Positions 8,798 to 18,520 are shown, counted from the first letter of the stretch. The stretch: 64,000 bases of DNA from Saccharomonospora sp. CUA-673 (GCF_001942305.1 NZ_MKKE01000015.1:24373-88372); one strand, 5' to 3'. Numbers and translations are program-made. Notes: generated from the sequence alone by a model not told the origin.

Positions 8798-9100
8798 ATG
8801 TCGGACGGTTGCGGCGCTCCCGCGCAGACCGCTGTGGTGACCGGTGAGGACACCGGCGACCAGGTCGTCGTCGCGGGCAAGGTGACAGGTGCCGAGGGCG
8901 CTCTCGGCGGTGCGTACGTGCGGCTGCTCAACGCCGACGGCGAGTTCGTCGGCGAGGTGCAGGCCTCCCCGGAGGGCGACTTCCGGTTCTACGCCGCGCC
9001 CGGCTCGTGGACGGTCCGCGCCCTGCACCGCACGGGCAACGGCGAAGCCGCGGTCTCCGCGGAAGGCCCCGGCCTCCACCAGGTATCCATCACCGTCTGA
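8798..9100 (+). CDS. sseC: SseC, DUF1416 sulfur-metabolism protein
   Basis: A 100-residue DUF1416 protein that partners thiosulfate sulfurtransferases (M. tuberculosis sseC2 lies next to cysA2). It is a small beta-sandwich (transthyretin/Cna-like) with SDGCGAP at the N-terminus, VVVAGKVTGAEGALGGAYVR and the ending EGPGLHQVSITV. The start codon is one base after the upstream stop, so the two genes are co-translated. Confidence 0.9.
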   Translation: MSDGCGAPAQTAVVTGEDTGDQVVVAGKVTGAEGALGGAYVRLLNADGEFVGEVQASPEGDFRFYAAPGSWTVRALHRTGNGEAAVSAEGPGLHQVSITV

Positions 9101-9104
9101 TTTT

Positions 9105-9172
9105 CCTGCTCCCGAGGCCCCTTGGTCGCGTTAGGCGCAACCAAGGCCCTCGGTTGCGTTAGGCGCCTCCAT
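9105..9172. repeat. Inverted-repeat element R2, copy a
   Basis: The arms CCGAGGCCCCTTGGTCGCG and CAACCAAGGCCCTCGG form an imperfect hairpin directly after sseC. The element also contains two copies of CGTTAGGCGC. The arm resembles the arms of the elements at 23033, 39996 and 50486 (CTCCCGAGGGCC...ATGGTCGC). It is a plausible terminator-like dispersed repeat. Confidence 0.75.
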
Positions 9173-9181
9173 CCACGGCGA

Positions 9182-9223
9182 GTTGTCCACAGAAATGTGG
9201 ACAACCACAGACCCTGTGGATAA
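9182..9223. promoter_or_regulatory. Cluster of three DnaA boxes, two forming a hairpin
   Basis: TTGTCCACA (9183-9191, plus) and TGTGGACAA (9196-9204, minus) match the actinobacterial DnaA-box consensus. TGTGGATAA (9215-9223) is the reverse complement of the canonical TTATCCACA. The first two form a perfect 10-bp palindrome (GTTGTCCACA / TGTGGACAAC) around a GAAA tetraloop. The cluster lies 90 bp before the start of the secreted-protein gene. No replication genes are near, so it looks like a DnaA-titration or regulatory site rather than oriC. Confidence 0.65.
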
Positions 9224-9311
9224 CTCACGTTCGGCGCAATTGAGTTGTGGGTGCGGTGGTGAGGCGGGAGCATCGGGGGCCTGTCCGGTTTCGGCACGCC
9301 TGGGAGATGAC

Positions 9312-10285
9312 ATGACCGGCACTCGGAAGACCCTTGCTCTGGTGGCCGGCACGGCCCTGGCCTGCGGCCTCGCGCCGACCGCAGCGACCGCCGCACCCGC
9401 GCCCACCCACACCACCACCGCACCCGCATCCGCACAGGCGATCTCGTGCGAGACCGAAATGGGCAGCGATCCGTTCTATCCCGGGGAATCGGCGTCGGAG
9501 ATCTACGACGAGCGCTACTCGCAGGGCGCCGAGATCCCGCACCTCGACGACGACTTCACCCCGCAGGGCCTCGGCCACTGGGCGGACTGGGACGGCAGCG
9601 GTACGAACCTGTTGCTGGTCACCGCCTATCAGGACGGTGCCGACGCGCGCATCCACGGCATCGAGGCCGACTCGGGCGAGCACGTCGGCTCGGTCGCCAT
9701 CGCCGGCGCACACGTGGGCGGGCTCGCGGTGGTCGACGACTGGGCGTTCGTGTCGGGCCGCGGTTCCGACCGGATCCGCAAGTACGACCTCGACGAACTC
9801 GGCGATGCGTTGCAGGCCGGCGGCACCCCGTACCTCACGCAGGTCGGCGAGGCGCAGGAGGTGCCGGCGGCCTCGTTCCTCGGCACCGACGGCACGACGC
9901 TGTACTCCGGCAAGTTCAACGACGTCGACCGCGACGTCATGCACGCCTTCTCGGTCGCTGCCGACGGCACGCTGACCCAGGGCACCGAGTACGAGTGCCG
10001 ATGAAGACGCAGGGCATGACGGTCGCCGACGGCACGTTCATCTACAGCACCTCGTACGGCCGCACCAACCGCAGCAACATCTACACGGTCGACGAGGGCG
10101 CCACCGAGATCGACCCGACGGCCCGGTGCTACCGCGCGCCCAGCATGACCCAGGGCATCACCGACCACAATGGACGGCTGTACGTGCTGAACGAGTCGGG
10201 TGCGGCGAAGTTCGCCGATCCTCCGCCCCGCAACGACGTCCGCCACGTGCACGAGGCCGACGTCGCCGACGCGGTCGACTTCTGA
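9312..10285 (+). pseudogene. Secreted beta-propeller-like protein, frameshifted
   Basis: An ATG start gives a classical signal peptide (KTLALVAGTALACGLAPTAATAAP) and a Thr/Pro-rich linker. A repetitive domain follows with propeller-like strands, such as TPQGLGHWADW, VGGLAVVDDWAFVSGR and MKTQGMTVADGTFIYSTSYGR. The frame breaks near 9995, where GAGTGCCG should probably read GAGGTGCCG. One restored base gives a 324-residue exported protein ending ADVADAVDF. I do not recognise a specific function. Similar secreted proteins of unknown role occur in actinomycetes. Confidence 0.75.
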
Positions 10286-10308
10286 CCCCCGGCCGACGAG
10301 CGTCCGGT

Positions 10309-11282
10309 TCAGGCGAGTTCGACGAGGCGTTGCGCGGCGCCGGCGTCGGTGATCAGGGTGTTGACCATGCCGGACCGGAGGACCGCGGCGATGGCGTCGG
10401 CCTTCTCCTCGCCGCCGCCGAGTGCGATCACCTCGGGCACCCGCTTGAGCTCGGGGACGCTGATCGCCAGCACGTGATGCCCCTGGTCGCCGGACAGCTC
10501 GTTGCCGTCGGCGTCGAACAGCCGCGCCGCGACCTCGGCGATCGCGCCCTTGCGGGCCAACGCCTCCCGTTGCTGCTCGCCGAGCACGTTGTACACAGTG
10601 GACTGACCGGAGCGCCACGCGCCGATGCTGACCACCGCGGTCGTGATGCGCGAGAATCGCTCGAACGCCTCGGCGATCCCCGGCTGCTGGCGCAACGTGT
10701 GCGCGGTGCGGTGGTCCGGCAGCACGAGAGGGCCGAACACGGGGAACGCCTCGCCGCCCGAGACCGCCGCGATCTGCCGCACCGTCTCCACCGACCGGTC
10801 GGCCGAATGTTCGCGTGCGTCGATCCGCGACGAGACCCCGCACAGCTGCACCACGGGGCACCGCGCGAGGCTCCGCAGCGAGTTCGTCATCGCGTTCACC
10901 GTGCGGGCCCACACCACGCCGAGCACGTCGTCCTCGGTGACGATCTCGGTGAGCAGGTCGGCCGTCATCGCGCCGATCCGCTTCCTGAGCTCGATCTCCG
11001 TGCTTCCTGCTCGTTCGAGCACGAGGGCACGGCGCAGGCCGTACGCCTGCGCGACCTCGTCCGACAACGTCGCTCGAGCGGCAGCGGCAGGTCGAACTCG
11101 ACCCGCACCAATCCGCTGGCCAAGGCGTTGTCCAGGATGCGCGCCACCTTGAAGCGGCTGATCCCGAACTCCTCCGCGATCTCGAGTTTGGACGCCCCCT
11201 GCACATAGAACCGCCGGCCGATCGCCGCGGCCTGCAGGAGCGCGGCCGGTCCGGACGGGCCACGTCGTCGATTGGTGCTCAT
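10309..11282 (-). pseudogene. SorC-family sugar-responsive transcription regulator, frameshifted
   Basis: The N-terminal HTH (AAIGRRFYVQGASKLEIAEEFGISRFKVARILDNA) and a SorC/DeoR-type effector domain (DEDDVLGVVWA-type NagB-like fold, ALGGGEEKADAI, VNTLITDAGAAQRLVEL) are in different frames. They join by restoring one base near 11073, which gives about 324 residues. It is divergent from the polyol operon, and its own start codon lies inside a perfect 14-bp palindrome that is repeated upstream of that operon. It is therefore very likely the local regulator, released by a sugar phosphate or polyol-derived ligand. It is the expected single-domain length for the family. Confidence 0.85.
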
Positions 11283-11289
11283 ATGAGCA
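11276..11289. promoter_or_regulatory. Operator O1, palindrome over the regulator start
   Basis: TGCTCATATGAGCA is a perfect 14-bp palindrome that contains the regulator's ATG. It matches O2 at 11397-11410 at 12 of 14 positions. Binding here would autorepress the regulator gene. Confidence 0.65.
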
Positions 11290-11396
11290 ATCTATCGCGA
11301 AGTTCGCATGGAAACATTGACTTAACCGACCTCCCGAGCCTTGAATGCACCTGTCAGTCAGTACCCAGGCAGTGAGTCTTGGACAGTGAGCGGAGT

Positions 11397-11410
11397 TGCT
11401 CAGCTGAGCA
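11397..11410. promoter_or_regulatory. Operator O2 upstream of the polyol operon
   Basis: TGCTCAGCTGAGCA is a perfect 14-bp palindrome in the divergent promoter region, about 130 bp before the dehydrogenase start. With O1 it defines a consensus TGCTCANNTGAGCA. It is the likely control site for the dehydrogenase-ABC-xylulokinase operon. Confidence 0.65.
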
Positions 11411-11537
11411 TCGCATCCGCATCGGCCGAGTGGAAGAACTCGGCCGGGTGGACAGGTGAGCGCTCCCCGTGAGCGCTCCGGCGAGCACGCCTCACCCGCA
11501 GAGCACTGTCGCTCGAGCATCAGGAGGGTGGCGCCTC

Positions 11538-12540
11538 ATGCGAGCGCGATCATCGATACGCCGGGCTCGGTCCGCGTCGGCGACGTCCCCGATCCCACAC
11601 CCCGTGACCGCGACGTCGTCGTGCGCGTGGGCGCGTGCGGCATCTGCGGGACGGACCTGCACATCGCCGACGGCCACTTCCCGCCGTCGCCGTATCCCAT
11701 CGTCCCCGGACACGAGTTCGCCGGCGAGATCGTCGAGGTGGGCGCGAACGCGCCCGGCGGCTTCGTCGTCGGCGACCGCGTCGCGGTCGACCCGTCGTTG
11801 TTCTGCGGCTACTGCGGTCCGTGCCGCGCCGGCCACGGGAACCTGTGTGCCAACTGGGGCGCCACGGGGGACACGGTCGACGGTGCATTCGCCGAGTACG
11901 TCGCCGTGCCCGCCGACACCTGTTACCGCATGCCCGACGGCATGACGTTCCAAGAGGGGGCGCTCGTCGAGCCCGTGTCGTGCGCGGTGCACGCGTCCGG
12001 CGCATCGGCGTCGAGGCGGGCGAACGGTTCCTCGTGCTCGGCGCGGGCACGATGGGCCTGATCCTGCAGCAGCTGCTGCAGCGCGCGGGCGCCGCGGTGA
12101 CGATGGTCGACCGCAACCCCGACCGGCTCGCCCGGCCCCGCGAACTCGGCGCCGAGGCCGTCGTCGGCGACGTCGCGGAACTCGACGACGAGAAGTTCGA
12201 CGCCGCCGTCGACTGCACCGGCGCCGCGCCGGCGATCGAGGCCGCGTTCGACTCGCTGCGCCGCGGCGGACGACTGCTCGTCTTCGGCGTCGCGCCCGAG
12301 GAGGCGCGCGTATCGCTGTCGCCGTTCCGCATCTACAACGACGAGATCACCATCGTCGGCTCGATGGCGGTGCTGCACAGCTACGGCGCCGCGCTCAACC
12401 TCGTCGCCACCGGCGCCATCGACACGACGTCGCTGCTCACCGAGAGCCTCCCGCTCGAACGGTTCCCCGAGGCGCTGGAGTTGATGCGCAGCGGCAAGGG
12501 ACTGAAGACGCAGGTGCTGCCCGGAGGCGGCGATGCCTAA
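11538..12540 (+). pseudogene. Zinc-dependent polyol (sorbitol-type) dehydrogenase, two frameshifts
   Basis: This is a medium-chain zinc dehydrogenase that probably oxidises a polyol to a ketose with NAD. Visible motifs are GACGICGTDLHI and GHEFAGEIVEVG (catalytic zinc), the structural-zinc cysteines in CGYCGPCRAGHGNLC, and the nucleotide-binding LVLGAGTMGL. The ATG with the AGGAGG site 11 bases upstream is out of frame with the body; one base lost near 11545 explains this (restored start MRAAIIDTPG). A second break lies near 11994, between AVHA and RRIGVEAG. Both corrections give 334 residues, normal for the family. First gene of the operon; its end overlaps the next start. Confidence 0.85.
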
Positions 12541-13926
12541 CCACAACCGGCGCACCAGCAGCGGCCGGTCCGGGCGACCGCGCGGGGTGTTGACGCGGCT
12601 GGCGATCCTGCTGACGGCGGTGCTGCCTGCGGCGGGCTGCGCGGGCGCGGGCGCGCTCGGCGCGGGCGACCAGACCTTGGTCATCGCGATCGTGTCGAAC
12701 CCGCAGATGGAGGACGCGGTCGCGCTGTCGCACCAGTCGAGGCCGAGAACCCGGGCATCGACCTGAAGTTCGTGCAGCTGCCGGAGAACCAGGCACGCGC
12801 CAAGATCACCGCATCGGTCGCCAACGAGGGCGGCGAGTTCGACGCCGTGATGATCAGCAACTACGAGACGCCGCAATGGGCCGAGAACGGCTGGCTCGAG
12901 AACCTGCAGCCCTACATCGACGCCGATCCGAGCTACGACGACGGCGATTTCATCCCGAGCATCAAGGACTCGCTGTCGCACCAGGGCGACATGTACTCGG
13001 TGCCGTTCTACGGCGAGTCGTCGTTCCTGGCCTACCGCGAGGACCTGTTCGCCGAGGCGGGCCTGGAGATGCCGGCCAACCCGACGTGGGAGCAGGTGCA
13101 GGAGTTCGCCGCGGAGCTGCACGACCCCGACAGCGGCGTCTCGGGCATCTGCCTGCGCGGCCTGCCCGGCTGGGGCGAGAGCCTCGCCCCGTTCAACACC
13201 GTGGTCAACACCTTCGGCGGCCGCTGGTACGACGAGAACTGGAACGCCGAGCTCGATTCGCCGCAGTTCCGGCAGGCGTGGGAGTTCTACGTCGACCTCG
13301 TCCGCGAGCACGGCCAGGTCGGCGCCGCGTCGGCCGGTTTCCAGGAGTGCGGCAATCGCTACGGCCGTGGGCAGGCCGCGATGTGGTACGACGCGACGGT
13401 CATGGCCGGCACCAACGAGGACCCGCAGAGCAGTGAGGTCGTCGGCAAGTCCGGGTACGTTCCCGCGCCGCGCAAGGACACCGACGCCGCGGGCTGGCTG
13501 TACACGTGGTCGCTGGCCATCCCGAAGGTCGCCGACAACAAGCAGGCGTCGTGGGACTTCCTGCGCTGGATGACCGGCAAGGAGTTCGTGCAGACGGTCG
13601 GCGAGGAGTTCGGCTGGAACCGGGTCCCCAGCGGCTGCCGGCTGTCCACATACGACATTCCCGAGTATCGCGAGGCCGCCGAGGCGTACGCACAGCCGAC
13701 GCTCGACGCGATCAGCGTGGCCGATCAGGACCACACGATGACCCGGCCCGTGCCGTACGAGGGACTCCAGTTCCTGAGCATCCCCGAGTTCCAGGACCTC
13801 GGCACGCGCGTGTCGCAGCAGCTCTCGGCCGCGATCGCGGGCCAGAAGTCGCCCGACGACGCCTTGCAGCAGGCGCAGGAGTACGCCGAGGTCGTCGGCA
13901 GGTCCTATCAGGAGAGTGAGCGATGA
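12533..13926 (+). CDS. Sugar/polyol-binding lipoprotein of an ABC importer, frameshifted near its N-terminus
   Basis: A family 1 extracellular solute-binding protein. The N-terminal frame carries the signal sequence with lipobox (LPAAGC) and LVIAIVSNPQMEDAV. The body, in another frame from 12740, includes GIDLKFVQLPENQARAKI, YSVPFYGESSFLAYREDLF and the hinge region up to the C-terminus YQESER. The break is near 12736, where CACCAGTCGAG should be CACCAGGTCGAG. Restored length is 464 residues. It overlaps the dehydrogenase end by 8 bases and the first permease by 4, so it belongs to a tightly coupled operon. Polyol specificity is inferred from the neighbours. Confidence 0.87.
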
Positions 13927-14858
13927 CGACCACTCTGCAGCCGGCGCCGGAGCGGCCGGAGAAACCGCCGTCGGAGGTGCGCAGCCGGGAACGTGCCGAG
14001 GGCTGGCGCCGGCGCGCGCCGCTGTTGCCGGCGCTGCTGTTCACGATCGCCGTCACCCAGATCCCGTTCCTGGTCACGGTGTTCAACTCGTTCCAGTCGT
14101 GGAACATGGTGCGCCCCGGGTCGCAGCACTTCGTCGGGTTCGACAACTACGTCGCGGTCTTCAGCGACTCGGTGTTCCTGCAGGCACTGGTCAACACCGT
14201 GCTGTTGACGGTGGTCTGCGTGTTCGTCGCGATGCTGCTCGGACTGGGCCTGGCGTTGCTGCTGGACCGCTCGTTCCCCGGCCGCGGCGTCGTCCGGACG
14301 TTGCTGATCACGCCGTTCCTGATCCTGCCCGCGGCCGGGGCGCTGCTGTGGAAGACGACGATGTTCGACCCGACCTACGGCCTGCTGAACTGGGCGCTGG
14401 GCGTGCAGGTCGACTGGCTGTCGGACTATCCGCTCGCCGCCGTGATGGCCCAGATCACCTGGCAGTGGACGCCGTTCATGATGCTGCTGATCCTCGCCGG
14501 ACTGCAGGCGCAGTCGCGCGAGGTCCTCGAGGCGGCGCAGGTGGACGGCGCGGGCCGGTGGCGCACGTTCGTGTCGATCACCCTGCCGCAGCTGTCGCGG
14601 TACCTGCAGTTGGCGGTGCTGCTGGGCGCGATCTACATCGTGAACAGCTTCGACGCGATCTACCTGATGACCCAGGGCGGCCCCGGCACGGCGAGCACCA
14701 ACCTGCCGTTCTACATCTACCAACGGGCATTCGAGGGCTTCGACGTCGGACAGTCGTCGGCGATGGGCGTCATCGTGGTGATCATGACGCTGATCGTGGC
14801 GACCTTCGCGCTGCGCCTGATGTTCCGCACCTTCGACGTCTCCCGCGGGGTGAAGTGA
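13923..14858 (+). CDS. ABC sugar/polyol permease, MalF type
   Basis: A 311-residue MalF/UgpA-type permease with six predicted transmembrane helices. The EAA loop that docks the ATPase is visible as EAAQVDGAGRWRTFVSITLP. The proline/glutamate-rich first 40 residues are cytosolic. The start overlaps the binding-protein stop as ATGA. It should pair with the next gene's product as the heterodimeric channel. Confidence 0.92.
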   Translation: MTTTLQPAPERPEKPPSEVRSRERAEGWRRRAPLLPALLFTIAVTQIPFLVTVFNSFQSWNMVRPGSQHFVGFDNYVAVFSDSVFLQALVNTVLLTVVCVFVAMLLGLGLALLLDRSFPGRGVVRTLLITPFLILPAAGALLWKTTMFDPTYGLLNWALGVQVDWLSDYPLAAVMAQITWQWTPFMMLLILAGLQAQSREVLEAAQVDGAGRWRTFVSITLPQLSRYLQLAVLLGAIYIVNSFDAIYLMTQGGPGTASTNLPFYIYQRAFEGFDVGQSSAMGVIVVIMTLIVATFALRLMFRTFDVSRGVK

Positions 14859-14860
14859 CG

Positions 14861-15754
14861 ATGGTGTCCACAGTGTCCCAAGACTCCAGGTCCCGCGGCT
14901 CCGCGGCGAAGTCCTCCACGGCAAGGTCCCGAGGCTCCGCCGCGCACCGGCTCGGCCGCGGCGCGCTGACCGCGGTGACGTGGGTGCTCGCGCTGCTGTT
15001 CGTGTTCCCGGTGATCTGGATGGTCGTCACCTCGTTCAAGCACGAGGTGGACGCGGCGACCGATCCGCCGACGTTCGCGTTCACGCCGACGCTCGACCAG
15101 TTCACGACGATCCTCGACCGCGGATTCCTGCCGTACCTGGCGAACTCGGCGTTCGTGACCGTGTCCTCGACGCTGCTGGTGCTGCTGCTCGGCATCCCCG
15201 CGGCGTACGCGCTGTCGCTCGCACCGATCAAGCAGACGGCCAACGCGCTCGGCTTCTTCCTGTCCACGAAGATGCTCCCGGTGGTCGCGGCGATCATCCC
15301 GCTGTACGTGATCTCGCAGAACTTCCGGATGCTGGACAACGTCTGGGCGCTCATCGTGCTGTACGCGGGCATGAACATGCCGCTCGCGGTGTGGATGATG
15401 CGTTCGTTCTTCCTCGAGGTGCCACGGGAGATGATCGAGGCGGCACGCGTGGACGGCGCGAGCCTGCCGACGTTGCTGTACCGCGTGATCCTGCCCGTCG
15501 TGGCGCCCGGTATCGCGGCGACGGCGTTGATCTGCGTGATCTTCTCGTGGACCGAGTTCTTCTACGCGGTGAACCTGACCGCGGCCCAGGCCGGCACGGT
15601 GCCGGTCTTCCTCGTCGGCTTCATCACGAGCGAGGGCCTGTTCTGGGCGCAGCTGTCGGCGGCCGCGCTGCTGGCCTCGCTGCCCGTGATGATCATCGGC
15701 TGGTTCGCGCAGAACCACCTGGTACGCGGCCTTTCCATGGGCGCTGTCAAGTAA
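14861..15754 (+). CDS. ABC sugar/polyol permease, MalG type
   Basis: A roughly 297-residue MalG/UgpE-type permease. Helix-rich, with the EAA loop EAARVDGASLPTLLYRVILP and the typical ending NHLVRGLSMGAVK. Two starts are possible: a GTG at 14855 overlapping the previous stop as GTGA, and the ATG at 14861 used here. The first 30 residues contain a Ser/Arg/Ala repeat (SRSRGSAAKSSTARSRGSAA), an unusual low-complexity N-terminus. Confidence 0.92.
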   Translation: MVSTVSQDSRSRGSAAKSSTARSRGSAAHRLGRGALTAVTWVLALLFVFPVIWMVVTSFKHEVDAATDPPTFAFTPTLDQFTTILDRGFLPYLANSAFVTVSSTLLVLLLGIPAAYALSLAPIKQTANALGFFLSTKMLPVVAAIIPLYVISQNFRMLDNVWALIVLYAGMNMPLAVWMMRSFFLEVPREMIEAARVDGASLPTLLYRVILPVVAPGIAATALICVIFSWTEFFYAVNLTAAQAGTVPVFLVGFITSEGLFWAQLSAAALLASLPVMIIGWFAQNHLVRGLSMGAVK

Positions 15755-15765
15755 AGGAGTTACCG

Positions 15766-16842
15766 ATGGCGCAAGTGCAGTACGCCGGCGCATCCCGGAT
15801 CTACCCGGGTGCCAACGCCGTCCGTGCCGTGGACGGGCTCGACCTGTGCGTCGGCGACGGCGAGTTCCTCGTCCTCGTCGGGCCGTCCGGATCGGGCAAG
15901 TCGACGGCGCTGCGGATGGCCGCGGGTCTCGAGGACGTCGACGAGGGCACGATCTCGATCGGCGACCGCGACGTCACGCACCTTCCGCCGAAGGACCGCG
16001 ACATCGCGATGGTGTTCCAGTCGTACGCGCTCTACCCGCACATGAGCGTGCGGGAGAACATGGCGTTCTCGCTGAAACTCCGCGGTGTGTCCAATGCGGA
16101 CATCAAGGTCAAGGTGGACGAGGCGGCCGAGCTGCTCGACCTGACCAAGTACCTCGACCGCAAGCCGAAGGCGCTGTCCGGCGGTCAGCGACAGCGCGTG
16201 GCCATGGGCAGGGCGATCGTGCGCGAGCCCGCCGTGTTCCTGATGGACGAGCCGCTGTCGAACCTCGACGCCAAACTGCGCGTCGAGACGCGCGCGAACA
16301 TCGCCGCCCTGCAGCAACGCCTGGCCACGACCACCATCTACGTCACGCACGACCAGGTCGAGGCCATGACGATGGGCGACCGGGTCGCCGTGCTGCGCGA
16401 CGGCCTGCTCCAGCAGTGCGCCGCGCCCCGCGAGCTCTACGACACCCCTGCCAACGTGTTCGTCGCCGGGTTCATCGGCTCGCCCGCGATGAACCTGCTG
16501 ACGGTCGGCGTGGACGGCGGCACCGTCAAGCTCGGCGGCCTGAGCTTCGGCCTGCCCGTGCGCACCGACCTCGCCGAGGTGACGGTGGGCGTTCGGCCCG
16601 AGTCGTTGACACTGGTGGGCGCCGGCGACGACGGTTTCGACCTGCGGGTCGAGCTCGTCGAGGAGCTCGGGGCCGACGCCTACGTGCACGGGGCGCTCGA
16701 GGGGCAGCCGGACCGCGTGGTCGTGCGCGCCGACGGCCGAACCCCACCCCGTTTGGGCGAGACGGTTCGGGTCGCGTTGCGCGACACTGGGGAGGTACAC
16801 GCCTTCGACCCGGCGTCCGGACAACGGTTGTCCGGACAGTGA
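15766..16842 (+). CDS. ABC sugar/polyol importer ATPase, MalK/UgpC type
   Basis: A 358-residue CUT1-family ATPase. Walker A GPSGSGKST, Q-loop MVFQSYALYPHMSV, signature LSGGQRQR, Walker B LMDEPLSNLDAKLR and the H-loop YVTHDQVEAMT are present. A C-terminal TOBE-type regulatory domain (about residues 235-355) follows. A good ribosome-binding site (AAAGGAG) precedes the ATG. It completes the importer formed with the three preceding genes. Such ATPases are sometimes shared by several sugar importers. Confidence 0.93.
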   Translation: MAQVQYAGASRIYPGANAVRAVDGLDLCVGDGEFLVLVGPSGSGKSTALRMAAGLEDVDEGTISIGDRDVTHLPPKDRDIAMVFQSYALYPHMSVRENMAFSLKLRGVSNADIKVKVDEAAELLDLTKYLDRKPKALSGGQRQRVAMGRAIVREPAVFLMDEPLSNLDAKLRVETRANIAALQQRLATTTIYVTHDQVEAMTMGDRVAVLRDGLLQQCAAPRELYDTPANVFVAGFIGSPAMNLLTVGVDGGTVKLGGLSFGLPVRTDLAEVTVGVRPESLTLVGAGDDGFDLRVELVEELGADAYVHGALEGQPDRVVVRADGRTPPRLGETVRVALRDTGEVHAFDPASGQRLSGQ

Positions 16843-16884
16843 GCACGGGGTCGGCGGCCGCGAGCAGAAGGGACGTCTGACACC

Positions 16885-18281
16885 GTGAGCGAGCTGGTAG
16901 CGGGGGTGGACTCGTCCACCCAGTCCACCAAGGTCGTCGTCATCGATGCCGCCACCGGTGATGTGGTGCGCACCGGGCAGGCGGCGCATCCCGACGCCAC
17001 CGAGGTGGATCCGGCCGAGTGGTGGCGCGCGCTGCGCACCGCGGGCGACGGACTGCTCGACGACGTCCGCGCGGTCGCGGTCGCCGGTCAGCAGCACGGC
17101 ATGGTGACCATCGACGACGACGGCGAGGTCGTGCGCGATGCGCTGCTGTGGAACGACGTCCGCTCAGCGCCCGCGGCCGAGGAGCTCGTCGACGAACTGG
17201 GCGGCGGGCAGGCGTGGGCCGACGCGGTCGGCTCGGTGCCGCTGGCCAGCTTCACCGTGACGAAGCTGCGGTGGCTGGCCGAGCACGAACCGGCAGCGGC
17301 CGAACGCGTCCGCCGCGTGCTGCTGCCGCACGACTGGTTGACGTGGCAGCTGCTCGGCGCCACCGGTGAGCCCACGACCGACCGCGGCGACGCCTCCGGC
17401 ACCGGCTACTACTCGCCGGCCGAGGGTCGGTACCGTCCGGATCTGCTGGTGCACGCGTTCGGCAGGGAACTGGAACTGCCGCGGGTGCTCGGCCCCGCCG
17501 AACCCGCCGGGTACACCGCCGACGGGGTGCTCGTCGCCGCGGGCACGGGTGACAACATGGCCGCCGGATTGGCCCTCGAGCTCGCCGACGGCGACGTCGC
17601 GGTGTCGCTGGGCACCAGCGGAACCGTGTTCGGCGTGGCCGACAAGCCGGTCGCCGACGGCACGGGCGTCGTCGCCGGCTTCGCCGACGCGACCGGACGT
17701 TTCCTGCCCCTGGCGTGCACGCTCAACGCCGCGCGGGTACTGACCGCGACGGCGACGATGCTGGGCACGGACCTCGAGGGACTCGACGCGTTGGCGTTGT
17801 CGGCCGAGCCGGGTGCCGACGGGGTGACGCTACTGCCCTATCTGGACGGTGAGCGGACGCCGAACCTGCCGGACGCCACCGGATCGTTGGTGGGCCTGCG
17901 CCGGGCGAACATGACGCCGGCGAACATCGCGCGCGCCGCCGTCGAGGGCATGCTGTGCGGCCTGGCGGCGGGCCTCGATGCGCTGCGGGAACACGGCGTT
18001 CCGGTGCGGCGCGTGCTGCTGACGGGCGGCGCGTCCCGGTCGGAGGCCGTGCGCGCCGTCGCCCCGGCCGTCTTCGGCGTGCCGGTCGTGGTGCCGCCCG
18101 AGATGGAGCACGTGGCGGTCGGCGCGGCGCGGCAGGCCGCGTGGGCGCTCGGCGGGCAGGCGGAACCGCCGAGCTGGCGCGCCACCGACGACGGCACGGA
18201 ACGCGTCCCCACCGACGCCACCTGGCCGCGGGCGCCGCCGTCAACGACGCCCACCGCGAGGCGAGAAACCGCCTCCACTAA
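16885..18281 (+). CDS. xylB: Xylulokinase (FGGY family), frameshift in last 20 residues
   Basis: XylB phosphorylates D-xylulose with ATP, feeding the pentose phosphate pathway. The GTG start gives the phosphate-binding motif [13 protein letters not shown]. Substrate-site features [10 protein letters not shown] and LLWNDVRS and the C-terminal FGGY-type motif [13 protein letters not shown] follow. Near 18224 one G appears lost (CCTGGCCGCG). The uncorrected frame runs past the true stop into the adjacent 21-bp repeat array and adds a spurious tail to base 18408. Restored, the protein is 465 residues and ends [13 protein letters not shown]. With the dehydrogenase it suggests D-arabitol or xylitol catabolism. 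Confidence 0.9.
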
Positions 18282-18282
18282 C

Positions 18283-18389
18283 GCCGTGTCAGCACCCCAC
18301 GTCGCCGTGTCAGCACCCCACGTCGCCGTGTCAGTATTCCGCGTCGCCGCTTTGTGCCAACACGGCGTCGTGGATCGCCAACACGGCGC
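18283..18389. repeat. 21-bp CGTGTYRGCA array 2
   Basis: Three head-to-tail copies of GCCGTGTCAGYA spaced 21 bp apart are followed by two inverted copies (GCCAACACGGCG). The array begins two bases after the restored xylulokinase stop. The flank CACTAACGCC is shared with array 3, which follows the LtrA gene. Confidence 0.85.
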
Positions 18390-18421
18390 GCGCGTTACAC
18401 CGGAATAGTCCTATTTGAACG

Positions 18422-18461
18422 GTTCTGCCCGGCACGCGGCACGTCGCGTGCCGGGCAGAAC
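18422..18461. terminator. Perfect 17-bp hairpin upstream of ltrA
   Basis: GTTCTGCCCGGCACGCG and its exact reverse complement are separated by six bases. No T-run follows, so it may be a factor-assisted terminator for the polyol operon or a leader structure of the LtrA gene, whose start is 60 bases downstream. Confidence 0.55.
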
Positions 18462-18520
18462 GTCCTTGTCCATGCTTAGAATCCCGCGCGGCATGGTCGA
18501 CGTTCTCGGGAGGACTCGTC

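Noticed and set aside
9182..9223. Chromosomal or plasmid origin of replication
   Set aside because: Only three DnaA boxes, no dnaA, dnaN, gyrB or rep gene nearby, and the flanking genes are conserved metabolic genes.
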